A stretch of 64,000 nucleotides of DNA. It comes from Phialocephala subalpina. Its lineage: Eukaryota; Ascomycota; Leotiomycetes; Helotiales; Mollisiaceae. The stretch lies in assembly GCA_900073065.1 (NCBI GenBank), contig FJOG01000023.1:124430-188429 (forward strand), in the 5' to 3' direction. The notes below the pieces were generated by a model. It worked only from the letters and a program-made list of their open reading frames with translations. It did not search any database and was not told the origin of the DNA. Below are positions 11,634 through 22,325 of the stretch, in pieces (position 1 is the stretch's first letter; each line of letters starts with the position of its first letter). The position numbers and the translations under genes were made by a program.

Positions 11634-12677
11634 TCTGTCTTCAAACTGGCGCCTTGATTGATCTTTAGGAATAGTGAGCGATACTGAGAGGAAGAATGAG
11701 GTAAGAATTGGGGGAAATCCGGACGGAGGACGTGCAGGTTCTTTTGATAACCTTGGTCAATTGATCCCGAATACCTGCTGCTCAGATAAGCGACAGCATC
11801 ACTACTGAACGAGAATTCAGGCTGGAGTGCGACCAGCCAACTTGCCAACCTTGACCGAAGGCGTATTTGACGATCGTGAAATATCATCGAACTGCCGAAT
11901 CTGCAAACCTGCTCGAGACTTCTTCACAATATTACTGACCTGGTGAATCAAAGCTGCTAAATATATTAAGCTGCCAAGTGGTTTCGATTACTCCATAAAC
12001 TCCACTGGTGGCCTGTCGGCAATAAAATTGGTCTCTTTGTATCGTGTTCGGCCATTGAACGTAACATTTACCTTTGTGAATTCGCCGTCAGCCTTCCCAC
12101 TTAGAAAGTATGAGCTGCAATCATTCCTGTTTCACTGAGGGGATCAGTCAGGAATAGATACGCCAGACTTATGCGTTTGATAATTCAATTTTTCTCAGCG
12201 AAGAGATTAGAGACCTAATCGTTGGCGACGCACCTAGGTACATTACACTTGAGTAAAATACAAGTGAATACCTCGAGTAACACAAAATGTCGACAGGAAT
12301 GCCGGCGTAGGCTAAAGTCAAGCCTGAAATCAGTAAATGAAACTTCGGTCATTGTCATGGAATAGATGAAATTGCGGGGACACATCGAAGTTTGTAAGCA
12401 ATACCGAACTGCCGACACAGAGAAATGAATCGATCTCTCGATAATCTAGGGTGCAGCAAGATAACTTAAAGTAAATTGTACCTTTTGATGTACTGTAGGA
12501 TCACATACATGAATAGAGTTGCACACCCACCATGTGGCCGTCTTGGATTAGTCTCAGAGATAACCATTCGTCCTGTCGCAACAGCTGTCTTAAGATCTTA
12601 TCCACCCTCGAAGTTATACTCATCACAAACTCAACTCAAATCATCCCTAAAATCAAAACTCGGAACTTGTGTTTAAA
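11634..12677. other. Intergenic region between divergent secreted-protein genes
   Basis: Separates two secreted-protein genes transcribed away from each other. Sequence after 11900 is AT-richer with several stop-dense frames. No gene is seen. It must hold both promoters. Confidence 0.5.
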
Positions 12678-12999
12678 ATGCGCATCTCACTTGGTCTTTT
12701 CGCTGTCTTTGTCTCCTTCGCACTTGCGGATGGGCCCTGTGATCCCAATTCCGATTCATGCAGGGCAGTCATCAACGCGAGTGCTTGCTTCAATGAGTTC
12801 ATGTCCGGCGGAAACAAGAATTCTATACTGAATTGTCTTGCTGGCACAGATGGAGCGGGAACACCGACAGCCAAGGTGAGGGAAGATGCAAAGTGTGACC
12901 GGAATCAAGCTAAACAATTCATAACAGATGTGCGCATGCACTGGCTGCGTTGCACCCGTGATGACAACGTTCCTCACCAAGAACAAAGTTTGTACATAA
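12678..12999 (+). CDS. Small secreted cysteine-rich protein (8 Cys), 2 exons
   Basis: Exon 1 is 12678-12875 and exon 2 is 12928-12999; the 52-bp intron has GTGAGG, a GCTAAAC branch-like site and ATAACAG. The product is 89 residues. A hydrophobic signal peptide (MRISLGLFAVFVSFALA) precedes a mature part of about 72 residues. Eight cysteines fall in the order DGPC, DSC, SAC, LNC, KMC, AC, GC and KVC. Reading through the intron would give 115 residues and lose most C-terminal cysteines, so the spliced form is favoured. Size, secretion signal and even cysteine number are typical of apoplastic effector-like or antimicrobial-like fungal proteins. No CFEM or hydrophobin spacing is matched with confidence and no function can be assigned. 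It lies divergent to the DUF1996 gene. Confidence 0.75.
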
Positions 13000-14505
13000 T
13001 CGAGGGCGGCAAAGCAAGACAATGACAACAAAGCTGAGACGAAGACAACCCAAGAGGGAACAAGTAGCGCGATAATCTCAAGGAGGCAGATGAGGAAGGA
13101 GGTGGACGAGGACTAGGACAGTCGCAAGATGCCGCCGCGATTTGGGTCGGGACTTGAAGCCTGTTTCTCGGATCTCGAATATCGAATCATGAAATAATCC
13201 AACTTCATCGCCATAACATAAATCACTCTCGAATACGTGATGCTGGAGTCACTCGAGTGTTGAAAGAGCCTAATATCTCAAGATAATGACGCGCTTATCT
13301 AACATATATATGATGGGATTCAGGAACCAGATCACCAGTTTTCCACATCTGTCCAATCCTGGTAGTAGCAGCTCCAAAATTATTCTGGTGCGAGTGCAAA
13401 TCCGGTGTGCTTTTGATTGTGGTGTCATAAAAGTAACGTCGAAAGGTGGGTGGCCAGCGCCGGCTGGGCTTAAGATGGAAGGGTAGGTGGCCAGCAGAGG
13501 TACTGGGCTTTGATTCGGTATGATCGTCGAGAAGAGAGTTTTCGGGTGATGGGTACAGGCCAGCTCGACGCTAGGCTTCCGAGGTGTAGTAGCCAACTTC
13601 GTTGCTAGGCTTTTGAGGCGTGGAAGTCTCTTGTAAGAATTATAAAATGGTAATTCGCGACGGGCGCGATGAGCACCAGTGAAGGCTCACCGAGAGTTTG
13701 TTTGATCGTGTGAGCAGTGGGTAGTGAGCTAGGCTTATCATATTTCCATAATAATGGACTGCTCATCGAGACGTGAGCGCTCGAATTGATGAGAGAGAGC
13801 GCCTCCGTGATAGGTGATGAAGTGTGAAGCTTCGAGACAGATACTGTACTGTGTCGTAGGTTAGGTGCCTGAATCGCGAGGCTGCAGCTCCCTCTGGTCT
13901 TGAAAACTTCAACCTCGCCTCAACTCATCTCTATCTCATTGTAGGCACCTGCCAACGCAGCCTATTTATTTGGCAGTCGAACGTCTACTGCGCATTCGTC
14001 CCCAAATTGAAATGGCATGTTTTGCACAAGCATATCGTTGTCGTTTTAAGGCGATTGAAACGAGCCACTGTATTGCGTCATGCCTAGATTCGAGCCCAGT
14101 ACTCGGCCTTGGGAATCAAGACAAGCGCATTGATTCCTCAAGCTATTGCACGCTATCATTTCAGATTCTTTGGGCTTTCTATGCGGCTTCTCCACGATAC
14201 GTAAGTCTACGCACATGACAGAGTCCTTATCAGCCAATCACACATTATTCACACCACAGCCGGGCGTCCTCATGCACGCCTCATTGTCCAGAGCACTGTT
14301 GTACAATGTACGCTACCCATAATCCTGAACTCATCCAGTCCATCCACATCCTGTTTGCAGAGCAGAGCCAGGAACGAAGCTCTCAGGCCTGAGGAACCTC
14401 GACATTCTCTCGAGACGCGATCCTTGAGCTGGATTGAAGAATCCTCGAACGACTGGACTCCTAGCTAAAGGCGTAGGAACTATCGACGCGCTCTTCGAAA
14501 ATAGT
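13000..14505. other. Intergenic region with short imperfect repeats
   Basis: No gene is supported. At about 13440-13620 short motifs recur imperfectly: GGTAGGTGGCCAGC-like twice, and GCTAGGCTT..GAGG-like twice about 40 bp apart. Several GTGAGC-type direct repeats follow up to 13800. The origin is unclear. Confidence 0.35.
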
Positions 14506-14964
14506 ATGACGCAAGCACTGTCACAAAGATGCTCAACATACACATCTGAACTAGTCTCGAACATTCTTCAGGCTGACCTTGCCCAGCCTGTACTTTATGT
14601 GCCTGGCCATGAAGGTGCTCCTCCAGAATTTGGTGTCTCGAAAGCGGGCATCATCAGCAGGGAAGACGGTTGTGTTATATACCATACTCTAGACGAACGA
14701 CGACAACAAGTGAGCTCTTGGTGTAAAGAGTACATGGATTTGGCCCGCAACCCCGCCGAACATCTCGCGAAGCTGGACCAAAAACACAATGAAATCCTCC
14801 GTTGCAGCTTCAAGCCGCCGGAATCTCAAGAGACGATTGTGGAGAGAGTGGTTCAGATTCTCTCTAGACTTCCCGCAACACCGCCTGAGCTAAGCTCATC
14901 TTCTTTGCCTGTCCAAATGAGCAAAATGCTTTGCTCTTCGGCGACATCGTCAAAGTGGCGATAG
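14506..14964 (+). CDS. Unidentified ORF, uncertain
   Basis: An ATG at 14506 opens 152 codons. The frame extends a little further upstream without an ATG. The predicted protein is soluble, with GHEGAPPEFGVSKAGIISRE and a helical region around ARNPAEHLAKLDQKHNEI. No domain is recognised. Its 3' end overlaps the minus-strand ORFs at 14853-15475, so at least one of the two is probably not translated as read. It may be a gene fragment. Confidence 0.3.
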   Translation: MTQALSQRCSTYTSELVSNILQADLAQPVLYVPGHEGAPPEFGVSKAGIISREDGCVIYHTLDERRQQVSSWCKEYMDLARNPAEHLAKLDQKHNEILRCSFKPPESQETIVERVVQILSRLPATPPELSSSSLPVQMSKMLCSSATSSKWR

Positions 14965-15475
14965 CTGTCTGCGTGCTTCTTGGCGACGACGTGATTGTAC
15001 TCGTCGAATACTGTTATCAAAGCTCCGCAAAGGGGATGTAGTTTGACGTATCTCAGGTCCGGCCAGATCTTACTCAACCTAGATGTGTCTCCAGCTCTCT
15101 TGGCTTCTTGAATCCCTCCAATCTGAGCGCAGATGTACTTGTGCGAGTGTAGTACCCCTCGGATCGATGCAAGATAGAGCATGCTCTTTTTTCTGGGCAA
15201 TTCAATCGAGCGAAATCGTGTCATGGTCGATGTGAATGGGACCGAGGTGACCAGACTTTCTCGAGCCGGCCTCGATATCGGTTACATTTCGTAATGAACC
15301 AATCCCATTTGAGGTCTTCTATCACTTCGGCGATGATTTTTGGTGAGAGTAGTTCTCCGATTGTTGCTACGGATTCCTCGATTGGGGGAGGTTTAGGCAC
15401 CCGAGGGCTCTTGCACTTTATCGGTGCAACATTGTCGTGATGCTCGGAAAGGTTCTCGGTTCGTCCTATCTTCAT
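14853..15475 (-). CDS. Unidentified gene in two frames, probable frameshift
   Basis: An ATG at 15475 opens 84 codons (IEESVATIGELLSPKIIAEV, DLKWDWFITKCNRYRG). A second frame with ATG at 15224 continues for 123 codons (FRSIELPRKKSMLYL, HKYICAQIGG, KLHPLCGALITVFDEYNH) to the stop at 14853. The frames differ by one base around 15221-15237 and no intron fits, which suggests one gene of about 205 residues with a single-base break. No domain is recognised. The C-terminal end overlaps a plus-strand ORF. Confidence 0.35.
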
Positions 15476-15949
15476 CTTCTCGGAGGAGACACGAAACAGG
15501 GAATGCCGGTGATGAGCATCCAGATATTATAATATGAAATTCTCCAGCGAGTCAGTGTAGGCCTCATTGAACCCCGCTATTACCCCGCACTGCGCCTAGC
15601 TTACCCGTCTTTAGCGACTGCTCGCTAAATTTCAGGGGCAGACCCCCTGAAGCTTCAGCAAATGTTGTTGATTTCCTTTCGAATCACTTTCAAGACTTAA
15701 CCCAGCCGTCATAAAAGAACGGTTCGTCAGAATTCAACACAGTATTAACTATATACAAATCGGTATCTTTGCCTTGCTGTATGCGCTATTATCGAGACCA
15801 GTGCAGTTAATCACCCAGTCTTTAACTTGACTTTCTGGCTCGGTTGTCGTTGATCAAGATTGCGATCCAAGTCCAAGCTCGGAAATTCCAAGCTGGGTAA
15901 GGAGGTTTAAAACAAGCTTTGACGGATCATGGAGCCGCCGTTTTGACTT
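15476..15949. other. Intergenic region
   Basis: No gene is seen. It is likely to contain divergent promoter sequence for the flanking ORFs. Confidence 0.35.
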
Positions 15950-16926
15950 ATGCCCCTTCCCGTCGGAATCATTCTCGGCCCAGGTGCAAACGAGCTTGCT
16001 TCTCACCTAAGAACAGCTGTTCCTCAGCGTTCGAAATCTCCTTATCAAACATTACTTCAACTGGCAATGGAGATTGGCGAAAACGAACACCATCAAGGCG
16101 ACATCGCACCGGGAGGGGACGTCATCTTTCTCATCAGTCCCGAGAAGAAACGACTTCGAGTGTACTCCTTGATCATCAAACACACCTCCAAAGTCTTTGC
16201 TATTTTGTTTGGTCCCCAATTCAACGAAGGTCAGAACTTGCTCAACGCCAACGCCCAAACTGTTGAGATCCTTCTCCCGGAAGATGACCCTGAAGCAATG
16301 GCAGTGATCTGCAACGTCATTCACGGGCAGAACGACGCTATCATCGAACCTCTGAATCCAACTCAAATTCTCAAGATTTCAATTGCGGCGGACAAACGAG
16401 ACAGCATCACTTCACTGCCGTGGGCGATCAAGGAACTGATTGAAGTGTGACGGCATTAGGGATAGCGAGGAGCTTTGGTGTTTAATGTGAGCTGCATATT
16501 GGTTCGAGGATGGAAAGTGTTTTGAGAATCTCACATGGGCGTTGATGATGCACCACAAGGGATCTTATTTGAAGCCGAGTGAGGAACCATATATTGAGAC
16601 GGTTGAGGCGATGAGGATTCGCAGTACGTCGTCTCCTGTTAGCAGAGAGGGTTCATGGCTGACAAGTCGATAGTATTACTAGAGGAGTCCCGAGCAAATA
16701 TTCGTACGGAGTTACTGGAAGGATTGATGCCGTTATCTACCCGGGTCGGCCCCCGCCGCGAATATGGATGGGTTACCAAGCACTGCCTCAACTTCACCGA
16801 GTCGCTTCCTTGGTTGCATAGCAGACTTATGGAACGACAACATCCGCGTGGGAAGCTATGGACGCCTTTGAGATCATCAATCATTTGCTTAAGCTTGCTC
16901 AAGTTCCTCAATTTCCTCCCAGTATG
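15950..16926 (+). pseudogene. BTB/POZ-domain protein, disrupted
   Basis: The first 166 codons carry a BTB/POZ domain of the kind expanded in filamentous ascomycetes: IAPGGDVIFLISPEKKRLRV, then a segment like HTSKVFAILFGPQF, then LPEDDPEAMAVICNVIHGQN and ILKISIAADK. BTB domains mediate dimerisation and cullin-3 adaptor contacts; these fungal families have no known target. The frame stops at 16448-16450, but family-like sequence resumes one base out of frame (GIRDSEELWCLM), meets an in-frame TGA at 16488-16490, and continues (AAYWFEDGKCFENLTW). After a probable 50-bp intron at 16624-16673 it goes on as LLEESRANIRTELLEGL. One frameshift and one nonsense codon are therefore directly visible. More degraded sequence may continue to about 17100 in other frames. 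Confidence 0.7.
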
Positions 16927-17895
16927 ACCTAGATTCCTTGCACGCAGGAAAACGAGCACCAAGAGCCTCCTTTCGCCTGCGACGTACGACTTCTCCTCAA
17001 CAGAATGAAGAGTTGCGAGGGACTTTCACTTCGGTCTATCTCTTCCAACATAAGCAGACGCCTGACGCTTGGGGCTGGGTTGGAAGGCTAAGGATATCAA
17101 GTCTCTGCTCATATTGTCCTTGACTATCTGGGAGTTCAGTCGTCACTGACAGTGTGTTGAGACTACGCCGTTGAAGTGAGATGTGATGAACGAAATAGTC
17201 ATGAGTGTTCCAATTTTGGCTTCTGAAAGTTGTCTCGCATGTGAAAAAGACCTTCGTCAAGCTGCTGTTTGTCTCGTGATATGCTAACTTGTCTCTATGA
17301 ACTCAATGTCCTGAGTCCCACAACTCCTTTCTTTGTTACGAGCATATTAAATAAGAGTCCAGTACTAAGTGCTGCAAATAGACTCGAGCCTATTGCTTCA
17401 CTCTCCTTGTTCAAGTTCTCAGATCGTCTTAGCTACAACTGACGACTCGTCGGTAATCCTTTCACAATTCCGGGTGTCTCAGCATCGTCGACACCATAGT
17501 CACCCTCGCCTCGTGCACCTGCTTGAACAATAGACAGAGTACATTCAAGCCAGACACCTAAGCCAAACTCAGATCCTCTGTTCTTTTGTCTGCACACAAG
17601 ACAACGAGCACAATAGTATTCACATGAAACACCATCATGAAAAACCTTGCTCAATCATTTATTCGAGTCCATTCCCGGACGTATATATGAGAGTACATTC
17701 GATGTTTCTTGGTGTTTTATATCTTCAACAGCATCCTCAGACGCCCATTATTCCTAGCATTATACGAGAAGATAGCAGCGCCGGTCACAACATCTTCGCA
17801 ACTTTCGCTTTCTATTCTCAATCGCCTTTACGACTGCAGTATCTACATTCATTGAGAACATTGAACAGCTTCAGAAAGACAATTGGCAGTTAATT
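16927..17895. other. Region of degraded or non-coding sequence
   Basis: From 16927 to about 17110 short open stretches in shifting frames may be the tail of the BTB pseudogene. The rest shows no gene and includes the promoter of the deaminase-like gene starting at 17896. Confidence 0.35.
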
Positions 17896-19431
17896 ATGTC
17901 ATCTTCAGAGTATTTTGAAAGTTTTGGTCCCGTTTTAGGGTTGAACCCCGCAGCGACTGCATACATCCCGGACGTCGAGAAAAGCGACCAAATTCTCTAC
18001 GAAAACATCTCTGCAATATTTGCACTTGGTTCGAATAGAGGAGAGCACCTAGATGAGAAGCCTGTCATTATTGAACTGTCACCATCTAAGTCCATTGAGC
18101 GACACCAGAGGCGGCTCTTTCTCAATAGCCTCGCTTACTTGCTTGATTATGCCACAGGTGGAGATAGCGTGACCGCAATTGCATTGCAACAACTTCCCGG
18201 AAGTGTGGTATATTGGTTTGCTTCCAACAGAATGCCGCATCCAAGAGCCTGCAGATATCCAGAACAGCATCTTGAGACCCTTCTCTCCTCGTTGGAGAAG
18301 CTGAGAATCGCGAGCATTGAAGATGGTACTAAAATTTTACGACAACTTGTTGTGGAAGTATTTAATTTCAGCTCCCAAAGAATTGACAAATACATCAGCT
18401 GCTATCAATCCAGCTTCAACGCTGCGTGGAGAGATTTGCAGGACTTGAGACCTCAAAATGGTATGAAATCCAAGTAATCTCTCTAGTCGTCAAGCTAACC
18501 GAAAACAGTTGAACTTGCTCGCTCTCTTCAAAACATGGGGGATGCAGCATCATCGTTACCAACATCGACAGCATCACGACTCAGTACATGCCAAATGAGC
18601 TGGGACTTTAAACACTCCAAACAATATCGCGAGCTATGCCTTCAAGCTCAGGATAACGAGACACATGCTGATCGACTCGAAACACTGAGGCATTTCATTG
18701 AGAGGCTATCTCATACGCTCAATGCCGTAAAGGCAATCGCGGATTCTGCAAAGTTTGCCTGGTTTGAAGAATTGTCTCGCTCCTACACAGTCTCAAGATT
18801 CTCATCGTCTCAGCCCATACCAAGTCCATTTGTGGGCTGTACTCTAACCTTAAATGCCATCGTCACAAGATTGCTCAATCGTTCTAGGCCAACAAATCAT
18901 AGTACAGATGCCCTTCCCGGACTTTCGGAGCTGGATTCAAATGGCGCACTGTCAAACGCATTACGGCGAAATTTCAACAACAGGAATTGGAAGGTCAAAG
19001 TCCACGCCGAAATTCTGCTTCTCGATCATTTCTGGGCTATGGATATCCGACTTGTTGGAAACGATCCCTTCATTGCGTGCAGTAAAGACGCCTGTTACTG
19101 CCGCTTACTCTACTTCAGCGCGCATCCTGGTGGATTTCAAGTCCCTGCTAGCCATCAAAATTGCTACCTAGCATGGGGAGTACCTGATGTTTCCACTGAT
19201 ACAGTATACGACAGGCAATTTCTCGAAAACACCCATGTGATAATCTTGAAAGAGATGAATGAAACAATTGAGACCGATATCATCCATCAGCTTGAACGAA
19301 GACAACTACCAAGACCAAGCAGACGGGATTCATTCTCCTCTGTTCGACTTGTGGATCTTTCGGATTATGGCTCAGAATCTTCAGACCCGGAGCAGGACTC
19401 TGAGGATATTTCTTCAAGTGGCAGTGTATGA
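17896..19431 (+). CDS. OTT_1508-like nucleic-acid deaminase family protein, 2 exons
   Basis: Exons 17896-18460 and 18509-19431 (48-bp intron with an AGCTAACC branch-like site) give 495 residues. The C-terminal third carries the zinc-deaminase signature: HAE at residues 354-356 (KVHAEILLLDHFW) and a CSKDACYC cluster at 379-386, matching the OTT_1508-like clade of the cytidine-deaminase superfamily that is expanded in fungi. In the superfamily the His and two Cys bind zinc and the Glu relays a proton. Here the substrate is unknown; such proteins have been suggested to act in nucleic-acid modification or conflict systems. The N-terminal 300 residues are mostly helical with no known domain. A Ser/Asp/Glu-rich tail follows. 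There is no signal peptide. The gene is intact, between two broken neighbours. Confidence 0.82.
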
Positions 19432-19576
19432 TTTACGAAGGTGAGTGGGTAGTGTCAACGAAGCCGAATGGAAACGATGATGAAGTTATGAATTAGAGAT
19501 GCATAAAATAGAAAAGAGCTGGACTCCAAATTACCATTATATCTTGTACCATTCCCGTGACCATTTGTTGAAGACG

Positions 19577-21812
19577 TCACCCATTCTGCGCTCTCGACTC
19601 GGCGTTATGAATGTCCTCAGTACCCCTGGAACCTCTGGCCCCCTCCGAACTCAAAGTCGACACCTGGCCCGAATCGGAAACCAGCGATAGCGGATCGGAT
19701 GTCGAGGTGCCATCCTCAGGATCCGACTGCTGAGCGGAGGTATTCGCTGAAGATTGCTCCAGTTCCTTTGCAGCCTTCATGATTTTCCATTGTCTCCATG
19801 CAAACCAAAGGCTGAGTACAGCCAGTATCACACCAATGATTCCAACAACGCTACCAACTACGCTCCCGATAATTTCTGCTCTGTTGTTTCCGCTGCCGGG
19901 TTGTGACGAGCTCGTGGGTGCTGATGAGGAACCGTTCGCGGCTGGGGTGGCACTCACTGAGACTGTACATTCTCTTGTGTCAGTCATGGGCACCAAGGGT
20001 ACTTGGAAGAACCGCTTTCAATTGGATCCAGAAGCGGGGTCAATTAACCTGGAGAGTCTCTAATGAACATCCTCGCGAGCTCCAAGGACTGCTATTGAAC
20101 GGATTCTTGCTTACTGCGCATGTGTCAGTTGAATGTTCAACTTCAGGTGTAGCCTTCTTAATTTCCCAGCCTTGTCTGGACTTATCCAGGTTCGGCTGGT
20201 CTGAGGTTCGTATTTCGATGCGCCTAGTAGGAGAGACGAGGACTCGAAAAGTCCGGGTGGGGCCAGGAGATTGAGCACACTGTTCAGAGGCATCATCTCA
20301 AATCGAATAAGATTCTTACCCTGAGGCATACCAATCTTTCACTACCTGAGGAGACTTATACGACGTCGCAATCGGGTCGCATGAGTCCTTCCAGACCAAG
20401 TCCATCATATCAAAGATCCCAATACCTTGCACAAATAGATCGGGAACCATAGCATCACCCTAGACATTCTCGCTCGATCCCGGATTGTCCCAGCTGCCAA
20501 CGGAAATTAGTTGATTCCCTCCAACATGGTTGAAGGTATGGAAGAAGCGTCCGGTGAGGTCACTTGTGCCTTGAACCAGACGAAGCCTGGTGTAGTCAAG
20601 ACATAGATGTCGTTGAAGATACCAAAAATCTGCTGGTTCACTCCACCATAGATAAATCTGCAGTCGAAATAAAGTCAGCATTGTCTGAACTTCTCAAGTT
20701 GGTGAAGGGAAAACTCACATCTCGTACGTTCCATTATCACCCGCCACAGTGACAGCACAAAATGAATCTCTGACAGCAGGAACCTCCCTGTCGCAGTTGC
20801 ATGTTGAGCATACCAAACATCAATATACGGATCATAAATCGTCACATTATCGAATCCAAAATATGTTCCTGAATTCTGGCTCACCTTCGTACCGCGATCT
20901 CTGCCACCAATAACGACCATCAAGCCTCTTCCATCTAAACCCATAGCTGAGATCGTCCCAGTTTCTGCTCCCTGAATTTACCCGAGGTACCTATTCGTGT
21001 AACGCGCTCGTTTTCCCACTGTCCAGAAGAGAGATTGTACGATGTGATAGTGTTCTGAAAATGGCCGTTGGGACTTGCATTGACATCTGATCCTCGATAG
21101 ATGTATTCTCCAACAAAATACCCTGTAGATACTATGTTGGTACTGCTTCCGAGGCCACCAGGCCTTAGCAGATGTTGCGATGCAGATAGTGATGTGGCTG
21201 TGTAGTTCATGGGAATCGACGTCCACGTGCCACAACCGGTTCCATCGCTGGAAAAATTCCACAGGGAGGTTGGTATGTCAGTAATATTGGAGTTAGATTG
21301 ACCCCATTCTCAGTTCAAGAGATAGTATGACTTCCCGTCTGGGTCGATCCAACAGTCCTCGAAGTTCAAACCGGGAGCGGCTGATATGCCGACGTCTCGG
21401 ACAGCCAATGAAGTGTTCGTCCAAGAATTTCGCAGATCTATCGAAAGTGTATGATTATCTAACGTATCAGTGCTGGTTAAAGTAACAGAACAGAGCCAGG
21501 CTACATGCTGTTTGAGTAACTTATCTCGACGAGAATTTGAAGGTCCGTTTCCATTCTCATACGCCCCATTGACCAATTGTGAGAATTCTCCACCGTGAAT
21601 GAAAACGAAATCTCCAAGAACGAACGCTACTCGTATGTCATTATCACGTACTACGGACGAGATGAAGGCACTAACATTCGTGATACCCTCGACGAAGGAA
21701 GTTTTGCAGGGGTAGGATTGTCCACAGCCTCGCCTCGCTTTGTTAGGGAAGGGTGGGAAAGTGCGAGCCAGAAGAGAGCAGAACAATAGCAAAACAGATA
21801 CAGTGATGTCAC
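19577..21812 (-). pseudogene. Kelch-repeat single-pass membrane protein, decayed
   Basis: Homology can be followed along 2.2 kb despite many breaks. An N-terminal hydrophobic signal starts at GTG 21810-21812 where ATG is expected. One extra A in the run at 21702-21705 breaks NPTPA/NFLRRGYHE. An intron (about 21630-21675) leads to VLGDFVFIHGGEFSQ. An in-frame TGA at 21310-21312 splits YLLN/EWGQS. Missing single bases in G3 runs near 20972 and 20780 break GAETGTISAMG and the REVPAVRDSF region. An intron (20658-20718) precedes FIYGGVNQQIFGIFNDIYVL, and a TAG lies at 20460-20462. After QVVKDWYASG and another intron comes a Ser/Thr linker, one membrane helix (IIGSVVGSVVGIIGVILAVL) and a cytoplasmic tail. 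In intact relatives the kelch blades form a beta-propeller outside the membrane; their ligand is unknown. A functional product is very unlikely. Confidence 0.82.
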
Positions 21813-22325
21813 AATTGTCTCCAGGTCGAACCAGTTGAGATTATGAGTTGGAAAGATTATCGCAAATGCAGACTTCTGCTGATGATGGGCGCAAAGATAA
21901 GGATGAGGCTGCGCAGCCCCCAATATCTGGAAGCGCGGGGGGCTGTTAACTTTTCAGGGATTCTTTCTGCCTAATTGTATCGATTGGATCTCGGAGATTG
22001 TCCCTGAAAGTCCCAGTGTAGAAGTGTAGCTCCGAATCGTGAAGGCTTGCCTAATGCCTGTGCTCCCACACAATGATGCAGGGCTAAAGGTTTGCATATG
22101 TGCCCTCTGCTGAGCCATCCAGCCTCGAAATTCGATGCACACCATCTGAAACGTGAGAAGGAGAAACGCGCTTCACATTTGAGCTCTGACGGCAGCGTAT
22201 ACCCCCGCTCGAAAATATCCAACATTATCAATCAACGAGTCCATCACGCAAGCCAAAACCAAATCTTCTGCAACAGATTCTTCGGCACTCTCTCCATCTC
22301 CACTGCAAGAGGTTAGTAAGTGGTT
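21813..22325. other. Intergenic region
   Basis: No gene is seen. Contains the 3' flank of the permease gene and the former promoter of the kelch pseudogene. Confidence 0.45.
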
